From contig NZ_LLWC01000036.1 in the NCBI RefSeq assembly GCF_001561995.1, positions 310,001-374,000 on the forward strand: DNA of 64,000 bases, written 5' to 3'. Source of the DNA: Polycladidibacter hongkongensis (GTDB lineage Bacteria; Pseudomonadota; Alphaproteobacteria; Rhizobiales; Stappiaceae). The position numbers were made by a program, and so were the translations under genes. Every line of letters starts with the position of its first letter. The first letter of the stretch is position 1. Positions 1-9,961 of this stretch are shown here, in pieces. The notes under the pieces are model-generated. The model was not told the origin of the DNA and did not search any database. It saw nothing but the letters and a program-made list of their open reading frames with translations.

Positions 1-11
1 GCAATTTCGTG

Positions 12-1343
12 ATGAATCAAGTGCAAAGCACCGCATTGCAGGCACTAAGCATGGCAATTCTGCTGTTTGCAGCGCTTGTAACCTATGCGCCACACGCAAG
101 AGCTATTGAGCTGCAGCAAATCACCAGCCCGGGCGGGATCAAGGCATGGCTGGTTGAGGATTACTCCGTGCCACTGATCAGTGTTGATGTGGCATGGCGC
201 GGAGGTGCGTCGCAAGATCCTACCGGCCAGGAAGGGCTTACAACTTATCTGGCTGCGACGCTTGATGAAGGTGCGGGGGAGTTTGATGCGCAGGCTTTTA
301 AAGCGCGGCAAGAGGACCTTGCGATGGGGCTCGGGTTTAGCGCCGGGCGCGACAGCTTTAATGCTTCGTTGAGCAGCCTCGAGCTCAACAAAGAGGACAG
401 CTTCGAGATGTTGCGGCTGGCACTGAATGCGCCGCGGTTTGACGATGAAGCGTTGACGCGCATCAAACAGCAAATGATTGCCGGGATCGAACGCAATGCG
501 AAGAAGCCGCGCACCTTAGCGCGCGAGGCAATGCGCAACACACTGTTTGAAGGCCACACTTATGCTCGCCCGACCGGCGGAACTGTGGCATCTTTAGCCC
601 CCCTTAGCAAAGCGGAGCTTGAAGCACAGCGCGAAGCGCTTCTGGCCCGTGATAACATGAGTATCGCTGTCGTCGGTGCTATTAATGCCAAAGAGCTTGG
701 GGTACAGCTGGACAAAGTGTTTGGTGCCCTCCCCCAAAAGGCGCAGCTTAACAAGGTGCCTGACATTGTGCCTGTTGCTGACAAAACCGTGCATGTGGAA
801 GCGGCAAGCCCGCAGACGATCATTCAGTTTGCCTATCCGGGCTTGAAACGTGATGATCCGGACTACATCGCGGCCTATGTGATGAACCACATTCTAGGAG
901 GCGGCAGTTTCTCTTCTTGGCTCTATGATGAAGTTCGGGAAAAGCGCGGGCTCTCCTATTCTGTTGGCAGCTATCTGGTGCCTTATGCCCATGCCGGTTT
1001 ATTGCTCGGGCAAACCAGCACACGCGCAGCGCAGGCAGGCGAGGCCTTAAGCGTTATAGAAGCGCAGCTGGAAAGAATGGCGACCCAAGGCCCGACGGCA
1101 GAAGAACTGGCGCTTGCCAAATCATATTTGACTGGCTCCTATCCGCTTGGCTTTGACAGTTCCTCGGCAATTTCGGACCAACTGGTAGGCATTCAGTTTT
1201 CCGGACTGGGGGCCGAGTATCTGGACACACGCAACAGCTTGATAGACGCAGTTACACTTGAGGATATCAAGCGGGTGGCAGGGCGGTTGCTTGGTGGCTC
1301 GAAACCAACAATTGTTACCGTAGGGCCAACGAAAGCGGACTAA
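12..1343 (+). CDS. M16 family peptidase-like protein, non-catalytic subunit
   Basis: A 443-residue secreted protein of the M16 (insulinase/pitrilysin) family. The N-terminus has a hydrophobic stretch ending ARA, consistent with a signal peptide and periplasmic location. The first M16 domain should carry the zinc motif HxxEH after the conserved G-x-G-L turn. Here the equivalent stretch reads EGLTTYLAAT, so both histidines and the glutamate are absent. The second half keeps the features of the partner subunit, including GGGSFSSWLYDEVREKRG followed by LSYSVG, with the Arg and Tyr that contact substrate. Family knowledge: such proteins usually pair with a catalytic M16 subunit encoded immediately upstream. 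An upstream frame ends with TGA at 10-12 and shares its A with this ATG, which fits translational coupling to a gene outside the window. GTG at 9 is an alternative start. A rho-independent terminator follows. Confidence 0.85.
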   Translation: MNQVQSTALQALSMAILLFAALVTYAPHARAIELQQITSPGGIKAWLVEDYSVPLISVDVAWRGGASQDPTGQEGLTTYLAATLDEGAGEFDAQAFKARQEDLAMGLGFSAGRDSFNASLSSLELNKEDSFEMLRLALNAPRFDDEALTRIKQQMIAGIERNAKKPRTLAREAMRNTLFEGHTYARPTGGTVASLAPLSKAELEAQREALLARDNMSIAVVGAINAKELGVQLDKVFGALPQKAQLNKVPDIVPVADKTVHVEAASPQTIIQFAYPGLKRDDPDYIAAYVMNHILGGGSFSSWLYDEVREKRGLSYSVGSYLVPYAHAGLLLGQTSTRAAQAGEALSVIEAQLERMATQGPTAEELALAKSYLTGSYPLGFDSSSAISDQLVGIQFSGLGAEYLDTRNSLIDAVTLEDIKRVAGRLLGGSKPTIVTVGPTKAD

Positions 1344-1361
1344 CAGCGAGCCACACTTAAC

Positions 1362-1396
1362 AAAAAGGCAGGATCACACCTGGTCCTGCCTTTTTT
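1362..1396 (+). terminator. Rho-independent terminator after M16 gene
   Basis: Arms AAAAAGGCAGGA (1362-1373) and TCCTGCCTTTTTT (1384-1396) form a strong stem with a T-run, 18 bases after the M16 stop codon. Confidence 0.85.
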
Positions 1397-1428
1397 GTAT
1401 CTGCACCTGTGAACCGCGGCCCAAACAA

Positions 1429-2841
1429 TTAGGCTGTGTTAACAGCCCGTGGCTTTAACGCCCCTTGCAGAACGTCGGCGCGAACCGGTCGCGGTGCGGA
1501 GAAGAGATAGCCTTGTGCGCTGCGCAGTTCCATCTCGATAAGCTCTAGGACTTCGGCCTCTGTCTCTACATGATCCGGGATTAACTCGATGCCATAGCGA
1601 CCCAGCAACGCGCCAAAATCAGCGGGGTGAATATTGCCGTGCTCTACGTTTTCATCCTGTGAGATCAGGCGAGCGGCATTGACCTTGGCGAAGCGGAAAC
1701 CTTTATCGGCAAGCGCGCGGAAATCCATGCGCAGATCGGTGATACGGTCTACCGAGAAGCGGAAGCCAAGCTCAGCTAACGCGGCGAGGCTCTCATGCTC
1801 GATAAGGCCCATGGCCGCCACATCTGCCTGCGCAAACTCAAAGATAAGTTGGTCGGTGTACGTTTCGTTGGCGCGAACGAACTCCAGAAAGCCGGGAAAG
1901 AAATCTTCATCCACCAGCGTACTTGGAGAAAGATTGCAGAAAAGGGCGGCATCGCGATTGCGGGCGGTAAGGCGCTTGATAATCTGCAGCGAGCGAAACA
2001 ATAGGATGTTGTCGATCGCGGGCATCTGACCACTGCGCTCAGCCTCTGCAATAAACTGCGTTGGCTCCAGTAGGTTCCCTTCCAGCGTACGCAGGCGGGT
2101 GTAGGCCTCGTAGTAGCGCACCCGGCGCTGCGGCAGGGTGACTATGGGCTGCAAATAAAGATCAACACGGCTCGCATCTATAGCGGCGCGGATTTCTGCA
2201 GCCAGCTGCGGATCAGGGCGCGGCATACGCGGCGCTGAGGTGGACCTTGCCGGTTCGCCGTCTTCGTCCAGCCCCACATCAAGATCCTGCGGAGCAAGGG
2301 ATTCCGCTGCCATTCGTGCAGCATACGCGCTTGGTGATGCTGGACGGGTAAGTGCTGGCTCTGCCAGGGCGCTTTGCGGGGCTTCAAGCTGGGGGGCTTG
2401 CAATAATGCCTGTTGGCGGCGCGTGTCTTCCAAGGCGACGCCCTGGTCGTCGATACGCCCTTCCATATCCGCCATTGCTTCGGCCATTTGCTTGACCAAA
2501 GATCCAATGACCTCAACCTCGGCGAACAGAGGATCGACCTCTTTTTGTACCTTGCGCGGTAGGTCCTTCTCCATTCCAGAGAGGCGCCCTTCCAGATGCA
2601 ACACATCATCATCGATTTCCGCAAGGCGCTCTTCCAACTGTTCAACACTGCTGGTGGCTGCATTGCTACGGTTATCCCGACTGTAGACTGTGTGCAGCAC
2701 GAGCATGGTGCAGAATAGGGTGAGCGAAAGCGACAGTGCCTCTATCACCGGCCGGTCGAATTGAAACACCAGCAATGCGCCAAGAGACGACGCAATAACC
2801 ACCATGCACGCCCCTATTAATATGTTCGCCGCTCTATTCAT
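1429..2841 (-). CDS. TipF-like membrane EAL-domain protein (degenerate EAL)
   Basis: A 470-residue protein with two hydrophobic segments (about residues 7-27 and 33-50), a charged heptad-rich region (about 65-145) that should form a coiled coil, a Pro/Ala linker, and a C-terminal EAL domain (about 220-460). The EAL signature is altered: EAY replaces EAL, the usual DDFGTG reads VDRITD, and the LKID region reads AKVN. The FCNLS asparagine and one glutamate (FEF) remain. Phosphodiesterase activity is therefore doubtful, while c-di-GMP binding is possible. The order of two membrane helices, coiled coil and degenerate EAL matches Caulobacter TipF, a c-di-GMP receptor that positions the flagellum. 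That assignment is by architecture only. A CtrA-type site lies about 110 bp upstream, which is consistent with cell-cycle or motility control. No flagellar genes are adjacent. Confidence 0.7.
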   Translation of the reverse strand: MNRAANILIGACMVVIASSLGALLVFQFDRPVIEALSLSLTLFCTMLVLHTVYSRDNRSNAATSSVEQLEERLAEIDDDVLHLEGRLSGMEKDLPRKVQKEVDPLFAEVEVIGSLVKQMAEAMADMEGRIDDQGVALEDTRRQQALLQAPQLEAPQSALAEPALTRPASPSAYAARMAAESLAPQDLDVGLDEDGEPARSTSAPRMPRPDPQLAAEIRAAIDASRVDLYLQPIVTLPQRRVRYYEAYTRLRTLEGNLLEPTQFIAEAERSGQMPAIDNILLFRSLQIIKRLTARNRDAALFCNLSPSTLVDEDFFPGFLEFVRANETYTDQLIFEFAQADVAAMGLIEHESLAALAELGFRFSVDRITDLRMDFRALADKGFRFAKVNAARLISQDENVEHGNIHPADFGALLGRYGIELIPDHVETEAEVLELIEMELRSAQGYLFSAPRPVRADVLQGALKPRAVNTA

Positions 2842-3195
2842 TCCCTACCGATGTCTGTCGAATCATAATTTGCCTAGGCAGATTTTGCCGCATTTGCGTT
2901 TTCACAGCGAATCTCAAAGGAGCGAAAGCGATGGATAACCGGGGTTGTCCCCTTAAAGTTTCCTTAATCGCTTAATTTCTCTAGGTCTCATGCACAGTTC
3001 TGTGAGTGCGACTACCTGCTTTAGCAGGGTAATACCTGATGATTATAGCGGACGTGAGCGTGCAAAGCTGTTGTGGCACACAGATATCAACAGCGCTAGT
3101 CACTTTCTATTAACCCTAAATGCACAAACTTGGCGCTAGCAAAACCCTGCAAGGCGCGTGGGTTAAGCAAACAGTAAAGAGCAGGATTTGCATTT
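2842..3195. other. Divergent intergenic region between tipF-like and NtrC-like genes
   Basis: A 354-bp gap between divergent genes. It contains a perfect CtrA-type site (2953-2967) with a further TTAA just after it at 2972, and a small hairpin CCTGC-TTTA-GCAGG (3015-3028). No coding frame with a ribosome site was seen. No sigma-54 promoter with correct GG-N10-GC spacing was found before the regulator gene. Confidence 0.6.
2953..2967. promoter_or_regulatory. CtrA binding site (TTAA-N7-TTAA)
   Basis: TTAA AGTTTCC TTAA is an exact match to the full alphaproteobacterial CtrA consensus. It lies 112 bp upstream of the tipF-like gene and 229 bp upstream of the NtrC-like gene. The sequence match is direct; occupancy by CtrA is inferred. 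Confidence 0.6.
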
Positions 3196-4686
3196 ATGGA
3201 ATCGGGACCGGATGACTATTCTTCCTTACGTATTGGCATTCTCGTCCCTGCCCCGGCACAATGCCGCGCGCTCGAGAGGCTCGTCTGTGAGGGGTTTGCG
3301 CCCAATCGCCCGCCAGAGTGTTATATGAGCTCTGGCGTTTTGCACCGCGATCTCGATTTTCGCAGGTTTGACCTGCTATTTGTCGACAGTTCCGCCCTAC
3401 AGGAAAGCTGTGCGCTTACTTTGCTGGTTGAGCGATGCCCCGACACAGTGGTGATTGCCCTAGAAGAAAACTACTCTATTAGCCGCGCCATGGAGCGCAT
3501 GCGCGATGGCGCGCATGAAGTACTAGCGCAACCGCTGGATCTGGACAGGCTGGTGAGCAAAGTTCTGCCTATTCTCAAGCGGCAAAAACGCAAGCTACCA
3601 CGTGAGGGAGAGCTGGAAGAGTGCCAGTTGCGTGATGCGCTATTGCAAAACACAGCTCCAATTGTTGTAGACCCCAGCCCGGTGGTAAGTTTCGAGGGCA
3701 TGGTGGGCGAAAGCGCTGTGATGCAAAGAGTTTATGAACAAATTTTGCGACTGGCAGCCGCGAGTGCGCCAGTGTTTATTTCCGGGGCACCGGGAACCGG
3801 TAAAACACTTTGTGCCAAAGCTTTGCACCAACGTTCCCGCCGCCGTGGCATGCCATTTCAAAGCCTAAATTGCGGCACCTTGCCTGAAGATATGATTGAG
3901 GCCGCGTTGTTTGGCAACGGATCGGGCGAAGGGCGCCGCAAAGGGGCGCTTGAACTGGTCGATGGCGGCACTTTGTTCCTTGATGATATTGGCGCACTTC
4001 CTTCCCAGTTGCAGACTCGGCTGCTTCAACTTGTCGACACAGGACGCGCACAGCTTTGCGGCGCATCTGAAGCACAAGCCTTTGATATTCGTGTGATTTG
4101 CGCAAGCGCTCGCTCAATGACCGACGAGATAGCCGCAGGCCGTTTCAACGAGGCGCTGTTCTATCGGCTCCATGTCTTGCCGCTTGAGCTCCCCTGCCTG
4201 AAAAAGCGTGGTGAGGATATATCGCTGCTCGCGCGCTATTTCCTCACTCAGCATACCCGCAAACGAAAAGAGGGCCCACTTGCCTTTAGCCAAGCGGCAC
4301 TGGAGGCACTTCAAGGATACACGTGGCCGGGAAACCTTCGTGAACTTAATAACATGGTACAACAGCTCTCCGTCTGTCATGAAGGCCCTGTCATTGATGT
4401 GGACGTACTACCAGAGCAACTTTTGCAAGGACAACGTTCTTCTGACACGGCTTTTTCTTCTCCGTACAGCGAGATAGAGCCATTGTGGCTGCAGGAGATG
4501 CGTATTATCGAGCAGGTGGTGGAGCGATTTGGCGGTAATGTGTCGCTGGCAGCATCGGCACTGGAAATCAGCCCCTCAACGATTTATAGGCGGCGCCAAA
4601 GCTTCCAGCAAAAGCAAGCCACCATGCCGGCAACACATCATCAGAACATAAGCAAAGTGCTTGGCGGTCTACACGCTAGCCCGTGA
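3196..4686 (+). CDS. NtrC-family AAA+ regulator lacking the GAFTGA loop
   Basis: A 496-residue regulator with three parts. The first is a receiver-like N-terminus (about 10-125) with a possible acceptor Asp64 in LFVD. The second is an AAA+ domain (about 165-400) with Walker A SGAPGTGKT (196-204) and Walker B GGTLFLDDIG (257-266). The third is a Fis-type helix-turn-helix near the C-terminus (NVSLAASALEISPSTIYRRR). In sigma-54 activators the sequence between ELFG and the Walker B strand holds GAFTGA, the loop that touches sigma-54. Here ALFG (237-240) is followed by NGSGEGRRKGAL and the loop is missing. By analogy with GAFTGA-less relatives such as Rhodobacter NtrC and TyrR, this protein probably does not activate sigma-54 polymerase and may act on the housekeeping form. 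Its partner kinase and target are not visible. It is divergent from the tipF-like gene and may share the CtrA site. Confidence 0.8.
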   Translation: MESGPDDYSSLRIGILVPAPAQCRALERLVCEGFAPNRPPECYMSSGVLHRDLDFRRFDLLFVDSSALQESCALTLLVERCPDTVVIALEENYSISRAMERMRDGAHEVLAQPLDLDRLVSKVLPILKRQKRKLPREGELEECQLRDALLQNTAPIVVDPSPVVSFEGMVGESAVMQRVYEQILRLAAASAPVFISGAPGTGKTLCAKALHQRSRRRGMPFQSLNCGTLPEDMIEAALFGNGSGEGRRKGALELVDGGTLFLDDIGALPSQLQTRLLQLVDTGRAQLCGASEAQAFDIRVICASARSMTDEIAAGRFNEALFYRLHVLPLELPCLKKRGEDISLLARYFLTQHTRKRKEGPLAFSQAALEALQGYTWPGNLRELNNMVQQLSVCHEGPVIDVDVLPEQLLQGQRSSDTAFSSPYSEIEPLWLQEMRIIEQVVERFGGNVSLAASALEISPSTIYRRRQSFQQKQATMPATHHQNISKVLGGLHASP

Positions 4687-4912
4687 AGACGGCACTCCTC
4701 TCATCTATACCTAGAGATAATGCGCGGCGATTGGTGTGGTTGCATTTCTCTATTTGGCGCAACTAGTATAGGTAGTGTTCGCCGATTTGTTTTTAAAGTG
4801 GGTTATTGTGAAGTCTTACAATACCGGATATACCAGCGGCAACTAGGTAGAGACTGGCCAGAGAAGACCTAAGGCAACGGGTTTACACTCTGGGATCAAG
4901 GGGTATTTGAGA

Positions 4913-5455
4913 ATGCCGCGTCATTTTTCTAGAATTTCCTCCGCGGCGCGCGGAGCTGTAGTGGCAGCAACGATTATTGGCTCAAGCGCGGGCGCACTTG
5001 CACAGGACAGCAGCATTGAGGCTGCACGAGAGGCGCTCTCCGCAGCGTGGACTGCCGCGCCACTACATTTTACAGCGGCAACGTTTGTCAAGGCACCTGC
5101 GACAGGCTATGGCATCTATGATGTGCGCGAGGGTAACAGCTTTACTGATGGCGAGACCTTGCATGTCTACGCGGAGCCGGTTGGTTACGGTTATGGCAAG
5201 CAGGATGGATTGACCACTATTGATCTTAGTGTTGATTTTGCGCTGCGCAACAGCACCGGTCAGGTTCTTGCAGAACAGAGTGGCTTTGCCAAGTTGCACA
5301 GTGCCGGGCACAACCGGGCGCATGAGTATCAAAGCTCACTCAGCTTCAATCTGGCAGGGTTACAAGCCGGTGGCTATACGCTTGAAGTGACTTTTAACGA
5401 TCAAAATTCAACGAAAAACGGAAGCTTCTCCCTACCGCTAGAAATCAGCGAGTAA
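4913..5455 (+). CDS. Secreted hypothetical protein
   Basis: A 180-residue protein with a typical signal peptide: a basic start, then a hydrophobic Ala/Val/Ile stretch ending ALA before QDSS. It should be exported to the periplasm or cell surface. The mature part is rich in Gly, Thr and alternating hydrophobic residues, suggesting a beta-sandwich. It has no cysteine and no recognised catalytic motif. ATG 4913 is preferred because AAGGGG (4898-4903) sits 9 bases upstream; an in-frame TTG at 4907 is too close to that site. The family was not recognised. A strong terminator follows, so it appears to be a single-gene unit. Confidence 0.7.
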   Translation: MPRHFSRISSAARGAVVAATIIGSSAGALAQDSSIEAAREALSAAWTAAPLHFTAATFVKAPATGYGIYDVREGNSFTDGETLHVYAEPVGYGYGKQDGLTTIDLSVDFALRNSTGQVLAEQSGFAKLHSAGHNRAHEYQSSLSFNLAGLQAGGYTLEVTFNDQNSTKNGSFSLPLEISE

Positions 5456-5478
5456 GGCAAGCTTTGTTGGCCGACTAG

Positions 5479-5509
5479 AAAGCGCCCTCCTAAAACGAGG
5501 GCGCTTTTT
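5479..5509 (+). terminator. Rho-independent terminator
   Basis: AAAGCGCCCTC (5479-5489) pairs with GAGGGCGCTTT (5497-5507), with T-residues following. It may also serve the convergent DUF924 gene because the 5' arm starts with A-residues. Confidence 0.85.
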
Positions 5510-5529
5510 GTTTGCATTCGCGCAGAGCG

Positions 5530-6072
5530 CTAGAACATCCGCTGTGCAGACGCTTGCATGTAATCTAGTTCTTCCGGTGTCGAGTTACGCCCTAACGCTG
5601 CATTGCGCTTTGGATAGCGGCCAAATCGCTGCAACACCTCGATATGGCGGTGTTCAAACTGGGCATACTCCTCACCAATTTGTTCAAAAAGACGAAGTCC
5701 CGCCGCGTGGATCACCAAGGATTCAGAATGCATAAACGGCATATACAGGAATGAACGCTCAATTTCGGTGAGTTGCTTATCCGCCCCCACCCCAATGGCC
5801 TCCTGCGCCAGAACAAGCGCCATACTGTCATAAGCGAAGGCCTTGGCCTTATCTCGGAAGAGCTGGCGTGAAAATTGATCCAGCACGATGATCTCGGCAA
5901 GGCGTCCTTTGGGTGTTGAGCGCCAAACGAAGCCCTCTCCTCTTGTCACCGCGCCGTGCGTGCTGGCAAAGCCATCGTATACTTCTTTATCGAAGGTTTC
6001 GCTGGCTGCGAACCAATCCTCCTTTGAGTGCTCGATAAACCAGAAGTCATATACATCTTTGGCACTGCGCAT
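5530..6072 (-). CDS. DUF924 family protein
   Basis: A 180-residue soluble protein matching the DUF924 (YPO1981-like) family. Recognisable blocks are VYDFWFIEHSKEDWF at the N-terminus, IIVLDQFSRQLFRD in the middle, ERSFLYMPFMHSE, and a C-terminal FGRYPKRNAALGRNSTPEE. The fold is a TPR-like helical repeat; no biochemical role is established for the family. The frame is open further upstream, but ATG at 6072 begins the conserved region and has AGGGGAG upstream at suitable spacing, so the longer version is rejected. It is convergent with the secreted-protein gene. Confidence 0.88.
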   Translation of the reverse strand: MRSAKDVYDFWFIEHSKEDWFAASETFDKEVYDGFASTHGAVTRGEGFVWRSTPKGRLAEIIVLDQFSRQLFRDKAKAFAYDSMALVLAQEAIGVGADKQLTEIERSFLYMPFMHSESLVIHAAGLRLFEQIGEEYAQFEHRHIEVLQRFGRYPKRNAALGRNSTPEELDYMQASAQRMF

Positions 6073-6390
6073 TCCATTATCTCCCCTTCGAAAACTAAGT
6101 GCCGCCGCATCGTGGATGCACGTAACGACCCAGACCACTACCCCACTGTTTATATAGTGGAAAACTGAAGCAATTTCCCCCATGCATTTGAGGGGTTTTT
6201 CAGGCCGAACGTGCGGGCTCATTGGCGCGAGCACACTTTTGCATCCAGTGAGGCCGCGATTACCACTAAATTCTCTAAACAATTACGAATGTGTTGCCCT
6301 GTTTTTTTACTGGAAATGCGCTTGTAAACCCGGTGAATTTCAGGTTTCCCCGCGATGTCTTTTGGCTGACATTTTTTTGCCGGACGATCC
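6073..6390. other. Gap upstream of the groESL promoter
   Basis: A 318-bp stretch between the DUF924 start and the groES -35 box. It holds a dyad CCACT-N8-AGTGG (6142-6159) that may belong to the DUF924 promoter and a weak GGGG/CCCC hairpin (6177-6195) followed by five T. No supported gene was seen. Confidence 0.4.
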
Positions 6391-6419
6391 TTGACAGGGG
6401 TAGTTGCGCTTACTATCTC
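6391..6419 (+). promoter_or_regulatory. Promoter of groESL
   Basis: TTGACA (6391-6396), 17-bp spacer, TATCTC (6414-6419). A perfect -35 with a moderate -10, placed just upstream of the CIRCE element so that bound HrcA would block transcription. The CCTTGAC context is also compatible with heat-shock sigma-32 use. Confidence 0.65.
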
Positions 6420-6430
6420 TTTTTCCGTTG

Positions 6431-6457
6431 TTAGCACTCTGCCTTTGGGAGTGCTAG
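6431..6457 (+). promoter_or_regulatory. CIRCE operator (HrcA site)
   Basis: TTAGCACTC (6431-6439), a 9-base spacer and GAGTGCTAG (6449-6457). This is the canonical CIRCE inverted repeat with one mismatch in the last base. It lies in the 5' leader of groES, so HrcA repression with relief on heat shock is expected. Confidence 0.95.
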
Positions 6458-6579
6458 CGGTGCACGCCTTCGGGCAAGATTGCCTTGGGGGGTGCATCCT
6501 CTCAATTGTTTTTAACCTTGAGCGTTTTTAGGTGCTGCCTTTGTTTGGGGCATCTGCGCATGAGAGAAAGAGCCAAACT

Positions 6580-6867
6580 ATGAAGTTTCGTCCGCTCCAC
6601 GACCGTGTTGTCGTTCGCCGTATCGAGTCTGAAGAAAAGACTGCCGGTGGCATCATTATTCCAGACACTGCTAAAGAGAAGCCACAGGAAGGCGAAATCG
6701 TTGCAGTAGGCGGCGGTGCACGCAAAGACAATGGCGAGCTGATCGCGCTGGATGTTAAAGCCGGTGACCGCGTTCTGTTCGGCAAGTGGTCTGGTACCGA
6801 AGTAAAGATCGACGGCGAAGAGCTGCTGATCATGAAAGAATCCGACATCATGGGTGTTCTGGGCTAA
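6580..6867 (+). CDS. groES: Co-chaperonin GroES
   Basis: The 95-residue GroES, the heptameric lid of the cytoplasmic GroEL chamber. It starts [16 protein letters not shown] and contains the mobile-loop region [20 protein letters not shown] plus the conserved C-terminal [13 protein letters not shown]. Length equals the family norm. ATG 6580 is chosen because it starts the conserved domain. It is the first gene of a two-gene operon with groEL 61 bp downstream, under CIRCE control. Confidence 0.98.
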   Translation: MKFRPLHDRVVVRRIESEEKTAGGIIIPDTAKEKPQEGEIVAVGGGARKDNGELIALDVKAGDRVLFGKWSGTEVKIDGEELLIMKESDIMGVLG

Positions 6868-6916
6868 GCCTTTCCCCTTTGCTGTCACCTTCTTTTTTCT
6901 TTGATCCAACATATAA

Positions 6917-8578
<1,662 letters not shown>

Positions 8579-8607
8579 GCCACGCTACTCAAAGCTATCG
8601 AAGAATT

Positions 8608-8635
8608 GGGCACCTCTTGTGGGTGCCCTTTTTTT
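8608..8635 (+). terminator. Terminator of groESL operon
   Basis: GGGCACC (8608-8614) pairs with GGGTGCCC (8621-8628), followed by a run of seven T. Confidence 0.9.
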
Positions 8636-8662
8636 GCACGGTTGTGTGCGGATGGGGCTTCG

Positions 8663-9721
8663 CTAATTTACATCAAAGGCCGCAATCATCTCTAATATGT
8701 TCTGATATTGCGCGCCGATATATTGGGCATGAATTTGAGTATCGTCAGGATTGTACGCGGGCAAATTGAAGACCGAGTTGTTTTCACGTAGATAGTTGAG
8801 TGAAAAGAACGGAGTATCCGCTTTTACCTCGGTGTTCCCCATTTGACCGGGAACGCGAATTTTTTGCTGATAACGCTGTAATATCTCCAGCTGCGCAGGA
8901 ACATTGGCTGGTCCAACAACCCCGTCAGGCAATGCAACACGACTTGTCTCAAAAAAACTCTGTGCTGCTCCTATGGTGGCCAAAGTCCGTTCCGGCATTC
9001 CTGCATCACCTTGGCTATGCAGCTTTTCCCAAAGCCGGACACTTTGCTGCTTCTGGCTGTCGGGTTCGCCGTCAAACAGCGCTTCTGCACTGTCTTTACT
9101 CAATAGCACACGACACAAGCGAAATGGTAAATAGCTGTAAGCGCTAAAGGCACCAGGCCAGCCGCCATTTAACTGCCCCCAGAACGTGCCGCCGAAGCGC
9201 CCTTCGTTTACGAAGAGAAAGCTAGAGCCTCGGGGTTGGTTACGCTTATCAAACAGCTCAAGAAAACGTGTCGTACTCACGTTATCGGCAAGTTTGATCA
9301 TTTGCGCGATAGAGGCGCGCATTTGCGCGGCACTAAAGCCCAGATTAAAGCTCATTGCATAGTAGTTTCGCCAGACACGGTCATCCCGATTGGAAATGGT
9401 AACCGGTTTAAACTGGCTGGCATGCTGATCTGGCTCGGCGAATAGCGCTGCTAGCGGCTGAGCGCTGGCCACTGCTGCGTAAAAATAGGCTCCTGCACTA
9501 TCAATCTCAAAACCGTCGGCGCTCATTAAGCTTGCCAGAGTATTTGTTGGCGCACTTTCGTGGGCAAAGACCATAAGCGGCAATTGTGCGATGCTGTAGC
9601 TGAGCGTGTCGGCCGCCACGCTAAAGCGCTGCTCGATGATGTCCTGTTGAAATTTCAGACCCGCCAGAGAGAAATTTTTTAACCGAAGCGGCGTGATGTC
9701 CGGATCGAGCTGAACATTCAT
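8663..9721 (-). CDS. Hypothetical protein, no recognised family
   Basis: A 352-residue protein that I do not recognise. There is no signal peptide and no clear membrane segment, so it is probably cytosolic. It is rich in Phe, Tyr, Gln and Asn (for example VWRNYYAMSFNLGFS, GGTFWGQLNGGWPG, FFSLNYLRENNSVFN). It has no P-loop, zinc cluster or protease triad that I can see. The C-terminus IGAQYQNILEMIAAFDV looks like a closing amphipathic helix. It stands alone between groEL and a candidate RNA region, with its own start region at 9722. ATG 9721 is preceded by AAGGGAG at a normal distance. Its even composition suggests a resident gene, not a recent arrival. Confidence 0.65.
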   Translation of the reverse strand: MNVQLDPDITPLRLKNFSLAGLKFQQDIIEQRFSVAADTLSYSIAQLPLMVFAHESAPTNTLASLMSADGFEIDSAGAYFYAAVASAQPLAALFAEPDQHASQFKPVTISNRDDRVWRNYYAMSFNLGFSAAQMRASIAQMIKLADNVSTTRFLELFDKRNQPRGSSFLFVNEGRFGGTFWGQLNGGWPGAFSAYSYLPFRLCRVLLSKDSAEALFDGEPDSQKQQSVRLWEKLHSQGDAGMPERTLATIGAAQSFFETSRVALPDGVVGPANVPAQLEILQRYQQKIRVPGQMGNTEVKADTPFFSLNYLRENNSVFNLPAYNPDDTQIHAQYIGAQYQNILEMIAAFDVN

Positions 9722-9961
9722 TTTGGGTACTCCCTTCGCGTTCGGCCTGTGTCCTTAAGTGAGACGCGATTTCACGGAGGATGTGAAGTAACTGATGGCA
9801 AAAGTCTTGCAAGATCCCGTAGAACACAGGGATTGCTTGTAAGGTTTTCTCAGTCTTGCGGCGCTACGCTTTAAGCCCGTTCCTTCAAGTATGAGTTTGT
9901 TGCTGCCAAATCGCTTGCATTTGCCTTAGTTTCGTGGCAATTGAAATTCATCATCAAGAGA
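9722..9961. other. Intergenic region upstream of hypothetical gene and candidate RNA
   Basis: The gap between the hypothetical gene start and the next supported gene runs from 9722 to 10112. The first 240 bp show no supported gene. The remainder forms the candidate structured RNA described separately. Confidence 0.4.

Noticed and set aside
3015-3028. Small hairpin CCTGC-TTTA-GCAGG
   Set aside because: Five pairs only and no T-run; insufficient for a terminator or operator call.
2953-3195. Possible sigma-54 promoter before the NtrC-like gene
   Set aside because: TGGCAC at 3074 and TTGGCGC at 3130 have no GC at the required 12-base distance.
6177-6195. CCCC/GGGG hairpin followed by TTTTT
   Set aside because: Only four pairs with an 11-base loop; too weak to call a terminator, and no gene ends there on the plus strand.
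6073-6282. Longer N-terminus for the DUF924 protein
   Set aside because: Added residues are unlike the family and lack a ribosome site; ATG 6072 begins the conserved domain.
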